The notes below the pieces were generated by a model, which saw only the letters and a program-made list of their open reading frames with translations, did not search any database and was not told where the DNA came from. From the NCBI RefSeq assembly GCF_025698545.1, contig NC_068567.1, positions 3,844,001 to 3,908,000 of the forward strand: a stretch of 64,000 bases of DNA, read 5' to 3'. Both the position numbers and the translations under genes were made by a program. The stretch is from Gossypium raimondii (lineage: Eukaryota > Streptophyta > Magnoliopsida > Malvales > Malvaceae). Below are positions 41,813-53,600 of the stretch, piece after piece (within the stretch, counting starts at the first letter, position 1; the number at the start of each line of letters is the position of its first letter).

Positions 41813-44635
41813 ACTACATTTTAGTGAAATCTAATTTGTTTTGAGTGTTGGTTCTAATAAATAGGTTAAAACTCAATTTCACAAGATTGGGTGGTGTAAA
41901 ATTGTAAAGTTTTACCTCTTTAGGTCAAAGTGTTTAAAGTAAAACTCTTTTGTAAGAATAGTAATTCCAACTTTAGTTCTTAATTATTAATAATTTAACT
42001 TAATATTTTTAATGTATTTATTAAAAAATTATATTATTTATCACTTTTAAATTTTAAAAATTCAATTTAAGTCATTTTCACGAGATTGGGCTAAGATTTG
42101 TGTCCCTTTTATATTTTTATGTTTTTTAAGCTTTTTAGATTCAAGTTTTTTTTCGATTTTTTGACTATCATGTACAATTTCTTATTTAATGAAAGGCCTT
42201 TTTGGATGGACGTAAACACCTTTAGTGTGGTGCGTTTAGCTTTTTGTTTTGTCTCACATTACAATATTGTTATAGTGTCTAACCTTACCGTCATCGCTGC
42301 TTTTACACTAATTGTAAATAGATGCACCACCCATTTAAGGGGACATGAAATACATTTTTTCTTTTTGAGAAAAATTGAATGTTGTTATCTTGGGGTCTCA
42401 CATGGTCACTTTCAACATTTAGGATAAAAACCACTTGCCTCCTATTATTGACTATCCAATCTCCCAACAAAATGGAACACAAATAAGTACTTGGAAATTT
42501 TCTCCTTTAGTAAAGCATAATCTCTTGAGTTTTTTTTTCACTAAATGTGTGCTTAAATTGTGATTAAATATATGTCTAACGTGTATTACATTTCTTTGGT
42601 CCACATGTATGGTGTCTATTGGCCTAATCACAATAAGGTCCCAACATGGTCTCATTCATTATTAGCTGGACTCAGTTGATCAAATTTCTGTTTAAAAAGG
42701 GCCACATTGTTTTATAAGTTAGTATTAAAGATCTTATCTTTGATATACTTTGGGTTTTAAGATAAGGCTTTGGGGTTTTCCTTGCTATCCTTTTGCATGG
42801 CAATAGGACATGATTTGACCATCAGGGTGTGACCCTAAATCTTTAGTTGTAATCATTATTGAAGCTTAAGGATAACACTTATTGACCGATTAACTCCAAC
42901 AAACATGTATCGATCTGAGTTAGTTCGAGTAGTAAGGAGTTTAATTTTTTTAAGTAAAGTTTTAGATTCGAGTTTTATAGATAAAAAAAAGTTATTGCCA
43001 CATACACTATTAATAAATATTTTTTACGATTTGATTTCATGATATGAGTATAAAAGTGAACACTCTTAATCAATAGGCCAAAAGTTAGGGTCCATCGAAT
43101 GTAGCTTTCATTATCTTTTATCATGTATAAATAAGATAGGGAAAAAATAGTGTCAACTAACATTGACAATCCACCTTGAGCTTGACATTGGGATATAAAG
43201 GAAGTGTGCAGCTTATCAAGGCCTTGATTTGTTATAATGTGATGGAGGACAATCACCCTTCTACAATGCATATCCATATGTGAAATTGGCATTTAGCATA
43301 TTGCCATTTGATTTTTTTTTTGTCTAATTGCATTACACATCTTTAAAGTATAATCCATTTGATTTTAATTGATTGAGTCATTAAAGTATTAATATTGTAT
43401 CAATCAAGTTCTTCGTCAACCTAGACACTGATCTAGGCATTCAATGGTAACTCAAATCATAAGCTGCTCGTATTTGATGTGTTGGCATTTTTAAAATCTA
43501 TTCATAATGTCTTTTTAGACCCAAACTATCAATGCATGTAAGTATACACATGTTTACAATTTGATCCACATTTTTTAAATATGCTTACCTTAAATCCAAA
43601 CTGACATTTAACACCTAGATTAATAGCTAAGCTGACGAAAGGACTTAACACGATATTGATACTTTGAGGATACTAAGTAAATGCCATATTTTTCACATAA
43701 AAATGCATGAATTACCTATGCCAATAAAAATCGGAAGATTGGTCTGAAAGGTAGGAGTCTTGACCCAAAAAATGATAAAATTTTTAATATAATCATTTTA
43801 AAAATCATAAAAATATAAGTTAATACATTAATGTTAAAACTTCATTTTAACCCTCCAAAAAAATTATAATTCAATTTTAACCCCAAATTAAAATTTTTTG
43901 ACTTGACCACTGAACCTTGAGCCAATACATGCATGGAATTAAGCAACCAAACAAAAATATTGTTGTTAAAAATCATGATCTAGTGGTCCAACCAAGAACT
44001 CTACAATATAATAAATGTTTCTTTCTCATGGCAGCAGATATTATGAGCCACAATTTGAGTAATTAATTAATTAATTTTGGGGTCAATGGAGTATCCAACA
44101 AATCTTGTCTTAGGCCCTGAGGGAGCTTAAAGAAAATGGGGGTCTCACAAAAGGATAAAAAAGAAACTGCAGGGTTTATGGTAACTGTAGGAGATAATGT
44201 TTGATGTTTGATAAGCTTAATGTGAGAACTGGTTAAGAAAAGCTTGGCAATCAATTCATCAATGGCCGGCAAGATTTTTGTAATTTGATTAAAATAAAAA
44301 AGGTGTATATACTGTTGAAGTTGAATCAAAGCAGCAGTTTGGGAAAATGACAGAGAAACTGCGCACGTGACTCTGTTGTGTTCCAATGGTAGAAACTAGG
44401 AAGTGGACCCTTCATTGTCAGTGGAATCTTGGTCTAAAATTTAGGGTTAGCAAAAGAAATCCAACTCGATCCGACTTAATAACATAAGACTGGCTTTGAA
44501 TTTTAAAAAAAATTCTCTCTGCTACTCTCAATGTTGAGAAAAATAGTTCTTTTAAAAAATATCAAAGCAATTTAATTAAGGAGAATTAGTTCCTCTGAGA
44601 GTAGTATTCGAAGTGTTGTTATCGTGGACGCCGAT
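41813..44635. other. Intergenic, no gene recognised
   Basis: This contains three middling frames without recognisable domains: plus strand 42098-42427, minus strand 42975-43292 and minus strand 44063-44386. The last starts MEHNRVTCAV and holds a G-box (CACGTG) near its start. I could not relate any of them to a family, and base composition does not set them apart from the spacer. 43740-43930 is a low-complexity repeat related to 6100-6320. Confidence 0.35.
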
Positions 44636-44790
44636 TCAATCCCTCGACAACGGAAGGTATTGTCCCCCAACATGGAGAGTCTCTTGGTGAGTGATCGTAC
44701 GTCCATGTATGGTCGAGGCGCCTCCCTCCGTGAATCGTACATGGCTCTCCGTAGGGTGGGGGGCGAAACCTTTGACGGAAGACATTAATG
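44636..44790. other. GC-rich island of unknown origin
   Basis: A sharply bounded GC-rich block in AT-rich DNA, containing 'gtcgaggcgcctccctccgt', 'gaatcgtacatggctctccg' and 'tagggtggggggcgaaacc'. It has no long frame of its own. The composition suggests a structured RNA gene or a piece of organelle DNA, but I cannot identify it. Confidence 0.3.
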
Positions 44791-45004
44791 TCGTAATTAA
44801 TTGTCCTTAATTGCTCACGTTCGAAATTGAAAAGGATTATTTTTTTGAGAAGGACCAATTTGCTCGATTTTGAAATTGAAAGGGACTAGAGAGATCTTTT
44901 TACCTTTTGAATTTTTATACTCTTCATATATTTGTAATTTTGTTTTTGTGCTTTTATTTTTAGAAATTTAGTTCATTTACATTTCAATTTTAAGAACATA
45001 AATC

Positions 45005-45441
45005 CAATTGTGATAAAAGTACCATAGGAACCGTTGTACTAAAAGTTAGATCACATTTTGCCAATAAAAGTACTATAGAGATCCCTATATTATTAGTCAG
45101 ATTGCATTTTGTTTCTTTTACTAAAAAATTAAGCAAAGTAGTCTTTGTACGTTAGATTAAAGAGTAAATTGATCATTTCTGTTATAAATTTCATCCATTT
45201 CTATTGTTAAAAATTGGCGTGACTAACGGAATAGCCAAACAATTACACGTGGTGTGCCACGTGTATCTCATGTGGACGTAGAAGGACTAGTTTTTAATAG
45301 TACAAATTGATGAAATTTTTAACAAAAGGACCCTTTGCTCTTTAACCTAACATACAAAGACTAATTTGCCCCTTTTTTAGTAAACGGGATAGAATGCAAT
45401 TCAACTCCTAATACAAGGGCTTTCATGGTGCTTTTACCATA
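45005..45441. repeat. MITE of the 'GTAAAAGTA' family, copy upstream of 45442
   Basis: It begins with two successive heads ('aaaagtaccataggaaccgt' and 'taaaagtactatagagatcc') and ends '...gctttcatggtgcttttacc'. The inner pair 'attacacgtggtgtgccacgtgtatc' is palindromic. It is related to 17662-18023. Confidence 0.65.
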
Positions 45442-46215
45442 TTTTTTCTTTCCTACTTAAAAAATGGGTAAACTAGTCTGTATACTTTAGATCAAAGAGC
45501 AAGTTGATCCTATGTTAAAAATTTTATCCATTTCTATTGCTAAAAACTGGTTCTATGAGTTAGAATGAGGTACACATGACATGCCATGTGTAATTGTGTG
45601 ACACTCGTCAACCATAGAGGTGATCATGGACCGGGCCGGGCTGGGCCTAAACAAAATTTTAAGCCCATTTTCTAGGCTCGGGCCCAGTCCGGCCCGAAAT
45701 ATGGGCCTAAAAATTTGTCCAAGCTCGGCCCGAAAGAAAATTGCTAAGCCCGAGCCCGGCCTGGCCCAACCCATATTAAATATATATATATTTAATATAT
45801 ATAAAATATATATTTGATTTAAAATAATATATATTTGATTAAAAATAAATATATATATTTAATATATAATTCGGGCTGGGCCGGGCCCGGGCCAAAAAGT
45901 TTTACCCGAGGCCCGACTCGTTTTCTAAACGGGCCTCTTTTTTTGCCCAAACTCATATTTCGAGCCTATATTTTTACCCGAACCCTCCCATTTTTCGGGC
46001 GGGCCATTGGGCCGGGCCGGGTAGCCCAACCCATGATCACCTCTAGTCAACCACACCAGTTTTTAACAGTAAAAATAGATGAAATTTTTAACAGAAAGGA
46101 CCAGTTTGCTTTTTAATCTAACGTAAAATAACTAATTTACCTATTTTTTTAGTAAAAATGGCAAAATGTAATTTAATTCCTAGTATAGAGGCCTCCATGA
46201 TACTTTTACCTCCAA
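45442..46215. repeat. 'GTAAAAGTA'-family MITE split by a nested hAT MITE
   Basis: The left arm (45442-45614) and right arm (46054-46215) form one repeat of the 17662-18023 type, ending '...ggcctccatgatacttttacc'. Removing 45615-46053 joins 'cgtcaacca' to 'caccagtttttaac' and restores the family sequence. Confidence 0.7.
45615..46045. mobile_element. Non-autonomous hAT element (MITE), complete, perfect TIRs
   Basis: The 15-base terminal repeat TAGAGGTGATCATGG is perfectly inverted at the right end (CCATGATCACCTCTA, 46031-46045). The flanks are a perfect 8-bp duplication GTCAACCA (45607-45614 and 46046-46053). The body is GGGCC-rich at both ends around an AT-rich core (45770-45870). Open frames in it (both strands, 'MGWARPG...' and others) follow the inverted GC arms and are not genes. 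Perfect TIRs and TSDs suggest a fairly recent insertion. Confidence 0.93.
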
Positions 46216-47877
46216 TTGTTAACATGGTTAAACTTCTTCCATCAAATTTAGGTTCATCACCACGTCTTTTTTTTTTCTTACATGACTACCAAGTGATTAA
46301 TATTTTCTATTTCAAAATGCTACCCTAACAAATTTAATAAAAATTTTTTACTGATGTTAACAATTAAACTTGAATTTTAAATTCAAAAGTAGATGAACTA
46401 TAAATTCCTAAAAATAAAAGTAGATGAGGTAAATTCCAAATGTATGAAAGGTATACGAACTTAAAGCATATTATAACATTATTTATATTAAGAGTCGAGT
46501 CTTAAATTAAATGAGGTAGGTTTTAGAAAATTTCTGACTTCGCCCCTTAGAAGATATAATAAATATTGTTATATTATCTTTATGATAATAATTTTATTTT
46601 CATTTTAAATTATTTACTGTGAAACATAAAATAATTATAAAAATTCTATTAATAATAAAAACCAAACTATAAAAAAATGATTAATGGTGGGTCTACTTTT
46701 GTTCACTTACAAAACAGTAATTGGGACAAATAATTGTTACACAGACAGGGGGAGGCATAGCTGGAGCCACATGCTCTAGGAGCCATGCCCTTTAACAATT
46801 AAATTTTCTTTCAAAATATTTTATTTTAAAAAAATAATTATGAAGTTTAAATTAAAAAATTATAAAAAAAATTTACAAAATATTTTCACTTGTATGTTGT
46901 GATTATTTTTTCGATACAATATTAGGGGTAGGAGATAAGGGTAACACAGTTTAAATTCATGCAAAAACGAGTATTTGACAAGAATTTTAACTACCGCTTG
47001 TTGAATTGTTTTTGTATTGTGCGTAAGTTGTGAATCTAATCTTTATACTTTAATTTGATCATTTTTAATTCCTATACTTTTTGAATTTTAAAATTTTATG
47101 CGGCAAACATATTAACACAAGTGTAATGCAAAGTCAATTTGTTATTTCTATATATAACTCACAAAGGTCGATCAGTGGGTTTAATGGTTGTCACCATTTG
47201 CTTCAAGCTTGAAATTTCAAAGTTCGAAAAATATTAAAACTAAGAACGATCACATTGGAGAATATGGACTAAATCTACAAACTTTACGCATAATACATGA
47301 CTAATAGCAAATTTTAACCAAACGCATAAATTTCAAAATTCAAAACTATAGGGACTAAAATTGATCAGTTCAAAAAAATACAAAGATTAAAATTTGATCA
47401 AATTAAAATATATGGACTAAATCCACAACTTATATACACTACAGGGACTAATAGCAGGACTTGACCTTTATTTTATAACCAAACTTCTTATATTCTAAAT
47501 TGAGAAATCACATAACAAAGAGGAATGCAACAATTAAGTCAAACTGTGATATCCATTTTTAGTTGTCTATCATTAAATGTCAAATCTATATTTAAATATA
47601 TATATATGTTTATTAAAATATTTAATAAAAATATAAATCATGATACAAGTATTTTAATTTAAATTCAATTTAGTTTTATTTAATCACAAAAAAATACCGA
47701 TCAAGTTTTAAAATGACTTGAATCCAAGATAACATGATAAAATATATAAATAATATGATATGAATCTAAAATAATTTAAATCCGAAATAACCAAACTCGA
47801 AATAATAATTTTTTTTGAAGATCAATCTCATTATATGTTCTTTATCATCTGTTTTTCTATACGATGTCTAAAATTAC
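46216..47877. other. Intergenic, no gene recognised
   Basis: AT-rich sequence with many short stop-broken frames. 47030-47460 has the two-armed 'ggactaaatccacaactt' type of degenerate inverted repeat. Confidence 0.4.
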
Positions 47878-47988
47878 CTATAACCTCTCCCCAACCCTTA
47901 AATAGGAGGATAATACGCTTCAGTGCACTAGAACTCATATCTTCTTGCACTGACAACAATAATGATGCTAATTGAGTTAAGACTCAAT
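47878..47988 (-). mobile_element. SINE copy, minus strand
   Basis: On the minus strand it reads 'gagtcttaactcaattagca', 'atgagttctagtgcactgaa' and 'cgtattatcctcctatttaa', matching the other SINE copies. Confidence 0.7.
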
Positions 47989-48384
47989 TTACAAATAAAA
48001 AAAAATTTAAAATTCAAATTAAGGTAAATGATATTTAGAGTGAGTTTGGATATGTGATGCGTTTACCTGTAATTAGTTTAAAAATAACAGTAATAATAAG
48101 ATTAAATATTGTAGCGTAAGATAAAAAGTAAACTAAACGCACCATACTCTACCAAGACATCCAAACTCTTCTTTAATCAAATTAACTTGAAAACATCAAT
48201 TTTGCCATTTCATATACAAACAATAGTTTACAGTGTAGGGGCAAAAGAATGCCATTTCATATATAGTACAAGTGAATGCATATTCCAGGGTTGATTTGTC
48301 AAGCACAGATTGAAAGGGGCCTTCTCCATCTTAACCCACATTTAGCCAACAATTGTCTCTCTCCAATCACCCAAACTACATGCC

Positions 48385-48388
<4 letters not shown>

Positions 48389-48474
<86 letters not shown>
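48389..48474. repeat. Compound (CT)n-(CA)n microsatellite in the RTFL promoter
   Basis: A CT run (48389-48427), a short mixed junction, then a CA run (48437-48474). It ends 25 bases before the TATA box of the peptide gene. Plant promoters often carry CT-rich (Y patch/GAGA-like) runs near the start site. Confidence 0.95.
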
Positions 48475-48475
<1 letters not shown>

Positions 48476-48498
48476 CCCCTTCCCTTCCCTTCTCTCTC

Positions 48499-48507
48499 TA
48501 TATATAG
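48499..48507 (+). promoter_or_regulatory. TATA box of the RTFL/DVL peptide gene
   Basis: CTATATATAG-type sequence 100 bases before the ATG. A start site about 30 bases downstream would give a leader of roughly 75 bases. Confidence 0.6.
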
Positions 48508-48607
48508 TTCAATGTTCCCATAAACAAACACACAAAACCCAGCTTCAACAATCATAAAAACACCATAAACCCAAAGTTGTCAAATACCTTTATAATCATA
48601 TATATAT

Positions 48608-48775
48608 ATGTCGAGTCTCTGCTTGAACATGGCAGCATCTGGTTGCAGCCCTAAAGTCACAGGGATCCCTAAGCTTCGGCTATGGCGGAGGTGCTCGAGG
48701 TTGGTGAAAGAGCAGCGAACAAGGTTCTACATTATATGGAGATGCACTGTGTTGCTTCTACGTTGGGAGGATTAA
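48608..48775 (+). CDS. RTFL: RTFL/DVL (ROTUNDIFOLIA-like/DEVIL) small polypeptide, 55 aa
   Basis: RTFL/DVL peptides are plant-specific, plasma-membrane-associated small proteins that limit cell proliferation along organ axes; overexpression alters leaf, fruit and trichome shape. This intronless frame encodes 55 residues and is too short for ordinary ORF cut-offs. The C-terminal RTF domain (about residues 28-55) is unmistakable: 'RCSRLVKEQRTRFYIIWRC' followed by 'TVLLLRWED'. Family members end in similar 'LLCWHD/LLRW' sequences. The variable N-terminus is 'MSSLCLNMAASGCSPK'; a second ATG at codon 8 is possible, but the first matches the leader and TATA spacing. Longer overlapping frames at 48276-48557 and 48682-48900 come from the microsatellite and a shifted frame and are not genes. 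Confidence 0.93.
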   Translation: MSSLCLNMAASGCSPKVTGIPKLRLWRRCSRLVKEQRTRFYIIWRCTVLLLRWED

Positions 48776-50607
48776 TAACTACGTATTTCAACAATGGAAA
48801 GCTCAAATTACTGTTGTTGTTCTCTTTTTTTCCCTTCCTTACATACTTAAAGGTTGTAGCTTCTAATGAGGTAAGAGGTGAAATTTTTGGCTTAGGCTAG
48901 TTAGAAACTAGAATGTACACTGATTTTTGTAAAATATATTGTAAAATTATCAAGCTTTCCCCCTTTTTCTAGCATTTTTCATGTTGGTTTTAATGAATTT
49001 TTTTTTTCTTAAACTTAACAATCCCTTTCCAAAAATTAGTAATCTGCTTCACCAATCATCCCTATGGAAAAATTCCTATGTGTTAGCTCTTAGGATTTAA
49101 ATGATGATCACCTACTTGTACTTTGTTTGTGCATTTAATTAGTTAACTTTTTAACTCTTTACTATTCATTTAAATATAATTTTTTTAATTTATTGAGTAT
49201 TAGTTCGAATAATATTAATATTATTGTCGGATATTCTTTTATCTCTTTACAAACTGATAAATTGTTAAATGAAAAATTATTAAAAAAGCAATTACAGTGA
49301 ATCAATCATATCACATCGTTATCATCTAAAATGAAGAGAGGAACCCCCGAACTGAGCCTACTTTACCTCTTTACAAACAAGTTCCTTTTTTTTTTTGGTT
49401 GTTTGGATGAGACACTTCCATAAAGAGATAAAGTTGTTGAGTTTAAGGTTTCCTCTCTTCATTTTATGTGATAATGGTTGTTACTGTTTTTTAACTTTTT
49501 TCATTCTAACAGACCATGTCATTTTGGTTCCTGTTTTGGTTACCACTCAAATAGTTTTCACCGTAGTGATCACCAACTTAGATACAATTTTTATATGTAG
49601 CCACTTCCCTCTCCGATTGTATTGGGAAAAGAAAGTTTAAGAAAGACTTTGTTTTTGCAAGAGGAAAAAAGAATTTTAATGAGTTTATATATAATTATAA
49701 GTTTGTAAATTTGGATTTTAAATCAAAAATTTAACTATATTAATTCAAATTCATACTCAATTCAATTAGATATAATCATAGAAAATAAATAATTCGAATC
49801 TATTCAACTTAATCTAAAAAATGGGCTAAATCAGAAATAACTCAAACAAAAAATAATTGAATTTGAGTGTTCCCCAATGACAAAACTTAAAATGTCCCAA
49901 ATCTGAAAAACTTGAATGAGAAACCTGATTCGAAATTGACCTAAATTTAAAATGATCAACTAACTACTGAGTAGTGATAAATGACTTATAAGTCTTGCTG
50001 ATATGAGATATTGAGTTCAAACTTAGATAACCCTTTTCTCTTGCCTTGGTATATATATATGTGTGGATTGTTAAAGCTTAAACAAGCCTACATGGCAGAC
50101 CAATATGTAGGCAATATTATGGTTTGAAAGAATGAGTCAATGAGGAGCAATGGAGAAATTCACGCTACAAAAGTAACCCAAGTAAATTCAGCTCATGAAG
50201 GAAACCAAAGTAACCCAAGGGCCAATTCCATATATCATCACCCAAAAAATGAATAAATAAATAAAAACTTGGATTTTTAATTACATGTTTCGTGTCCTGC
50301 ATATAAATTTAGATCAACCATTAAGCACAAGAAATTTATTTCGAGACATAGGAACCAAACTTAATGAACAAGGCTTTTTTATGTTCCTTTTCTTTTTTCC
50401 ACCCTTGCAGTGTTAGAAACCAAAATTAAAAACAGAACTCCACTTGTTCTCAGCTGGTCCTATTACCCTGTGGGGGTAAGATATCACCTTACACAAGCTT
50501 TTTTGGGGCATGTCCTTGTCCTTGTTTACTTTGTATTTCCTATAGAAACACAAGAATCACCCCATCAATGTTTTCTTTTTCTTTTTTTCCTTTTTGAATA
50601 ATTTGTT
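48776..50607. other. Intergenic, no gene recognised
   Basis: 3' flank of the RTFL gene, then AT-rich spacer. 49800-49960 holds 'aaaatgtcccaaatctgaaa'-type degenerate repeats. If the DUF21 gene has one more small exon, it would lie near 50450-50467 (minus strand). Confidence 0.4.
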
Positions 50608-53600
50608 TCAAAGCATTTTAATATGTTTCCTTACCACTCCTTTCTGAACGGTCAGCCGCCGGCTTGACGGTGCTCGTGCCACTGATGAAGCAGCAGCTGC
50701 TGCAGCAACACGGATTCTGCAATATACATATAGGATATCCATTGTTACACATTTTTATTCTTTTGGAGGTAACCAAAGAGAATATTGGAAGTTGTAGCAC
50801 ACCAATTTACCTTTTATGCACGTCAACATATTCATCTGTTTCATCCACTATCTCCTCCTGTGTTTTGTAAAGAAATTCAACAGCTCATTAACATTAAACA
50901 CAGTCAAGAATAAAACAAGATAACATTAATTAGACTTATCAATCAGACAAACCAGATTGTTTTGGATCTAATCCATCTAAATTAGGCAGATTGTCATTTG
51001 TTGTTCAGGTCATTTCAGATTTGGGTTAGATAAGTTTGAGTTATAAAATCAGATTGAATTGAAAAGATCTAACTTTCGAGTTCGAGTTTAGAAGACTTCA
51101 ATTTACCTGTAGAAGTTCTTCAAAAACATCTTCTAGGGTGATAATACCAATAACTTCACCATCTTCAATATCCTCTGATGTCATAGACGGTCCATTTGTT
51201 GCAGCATTCTTGCATAAAGGAGGCTTGAAAGACTTGTCAATGTCAACAGTTACAGACTCTGGCTTCTCGTCTTGTTTGGGAAGCAAAGGAGTAGTCAGTT
51301 GGGATTCTGCTGCATTGGAGAGACTATTATTTTCTTCACTTTTTTCTCCATCAACTGTAGCAGAAGCATTCTTAGATTTGCCTCTAACAACAGCTGCCAT
51401 ATGACTGCTGCCCTTTTGAAACTCATTCAATATATCATACAAAGGCATGTCAGATGGAACCCTGTTGAAAACATCCATTCATGAATTAGATGCCACCTCA
51501 TTTTTTATTTTTACTTATAATTGGATGAATAGGATTGGTTTTAGGTAATGTAAATCTGAATCAAATCAAACCTTAAAACTTTTTAGATTTAGGTCAATTT
51601 CAAGTTCAGATTGTTTTGAGTCAAGACTATTTGAGTTTCTTGGATTTATTAATTCGGCGAGTTGGATTTATTTTGGTTCAAGTTCATCTGTAACAGATCA
51701 AAAGTGAAAATTCTTGGGACATTTTATCTCAGGTCAGTTTCAAGTTCGGGTTGTTCTAGATTTGGATGATTTGGGTTTCTCGCCATTCTAGATTCGAGCT
51801 CATTCAAATTTTGATAATTTCAAGTTTAAATTATTTGAAGTTCAGGTTGTTTCTAGTTTAGTCATTTCGAGTTTGGATCGTTTCAAGTTTAGGTAATTTA
51901 GGTTAGAGTTGGATAGATTCGAATTGTTGACTTTTGTGATCGAATTAAGTTAAGCTGAATTTGAGTTTTTGCTGGTCGGGTGACTTCGATAAAAATTATA
52001 AAAAAAAAAAATTAGAAAAGAATCTATGAAAAACTAACAAACCTTGGAATTCTACGGATGGAAACAGCACTGACCGGTGTCTCAGTTTCTGGACGCACAG
52101 TTAGAAGGCTTTTCACCTTATTCCAATTTTCAAACAAGACATTTGAGATAAAGAATGAGTAAAAATAACCAACAAGATCAGCCAAGCTTTCGATGAGAGA
52201 CTCCATCAAATTAACACATACCAGCAAAAGTCCAATAATGTTTTTGGGATTCCCCGAGTATACCGGGACTCGGCTATGACCTCGTGCAAGGATCTTACCC
52301 ATTGCCTCCCTGAGGTAAATTGAACTTGAGGTTAAACATTGAGGAATGCATGAGAAACAAAAGCAATAATCAATGCTAGTAAACACACAACTGCACTTAA
52401 TGTAGCACTTATAATGATGGATTAATGTTGTTAGAGCATCGTGCTGATAAAAGGACAATATCAACACGTTATCGATGGTCCAACAGATGTATTAATCCTT
52501 CTTATATTAACTACAATATGAACTGAGGAGCAAAATTACCAGTCCAACTTTGAATTGACATCTAAAGAGAAAGTTGATTCTATAGGTGTCATAGCCTCCT
52601 CAGCCGTCTGTCCAAATAATTACAACAAAACAGGGACCAAAAAGTTAAAAGATGCTGCAATTGATTCAAACAGATCCCAGGCATTAGCATGAAAATTCTA
52701 TGTTAGTTAATTTTGTCATCAATATTACATATGGCCATCAATGACATTAGTTTCATTGAGGTGCATACCTTTTCAGTCAAATCTAGTGCTCCACTAATAA
52801 TTGTGGTCTCATCATGAGTGAGCTCACCTCCCTTTCCAGCCTAAATAATTAGTTCAAGAAACAATCTACATCATGATATGAAGAAAGAGACATGGAATGC
52901 AATGGAAAATTTCTTCAGTATCATATTGTATTTACCTCCTGGCTGTGGATGGAGACAAGAGCTTTTAGTTGAGCCCGCCTAAATAGTGCTTCATTATGCC
53001 CCAACATCCAATCCAGAACCTGGAAAACATACACAAATGAGAAGACAAATCAACTCTTATAGATACTATGTTCAAACTCAACTTTTTTTTTCCTTTCTCT
53101 CTTTCCTTCCGCAAAACCCAAGCTGTTGCATGGATTTTGCATCGATCCGCTCCGTGATTTCTAAGAAACTACATAATACTCAAGTCTAGTGTATAATAAA
53201 GTTTCTACAGTAGGGAGTTAACAGAGTGCAAACCTATCATACCTTTCCAACGGGATAAGCTATTGGAAAGCAAAGGATCATTAAGACCCGCACCAGTCCT
53301 GATAAATTTGCACCAATAGCAAGCCCATATCTGGTGCAAAGTGCTTGTGGTATAACCTTAAAAAGTTAAAAGGAACAGTCATAGTCAAGGATTCACGGAT
53401 TGATGCCAAATTAATGTAGTACAAAAGTTAGAAGAGCCTACCTCACCAAAAGCTAGAACAAAGGTCACTGAAAGTATGATAGCAACATACTCATTGAAAA
53501 GCTTATCCAGGTATATAGGAAGGGCCTGCAAAATGGAAATATCAAAGCTGTCAATGAAAGTCAACCATCTCTTGAACATTATCAATGAATGTAATAGCTA

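Noticed and set aside
42098..42427. 109-codon plus-strand frame
   Set aside because: Phe/Ile/Val-rich translation of AT-rich spacer, no recognisable domain, promoter or splice context.
44063..44386. 107-codon minus-strand frame starting MEHNRVTCAV
   Set aside because: No family resemblance that I can recognise; left as an unassigned frame in the spacer note.
45553..46116. Three overlapping frames of 65-93 codons on both strands
   Set aside because: They follow the GC-rich inverted arms of the hAT MITE at 45615-46045 and have no protein-like motif.
48276..48557. 93-codon frame with long SLSL and THTH runs
   Set aside because: It reads through the CT/CA microsatellite and the TATA box of the RTFL gene.
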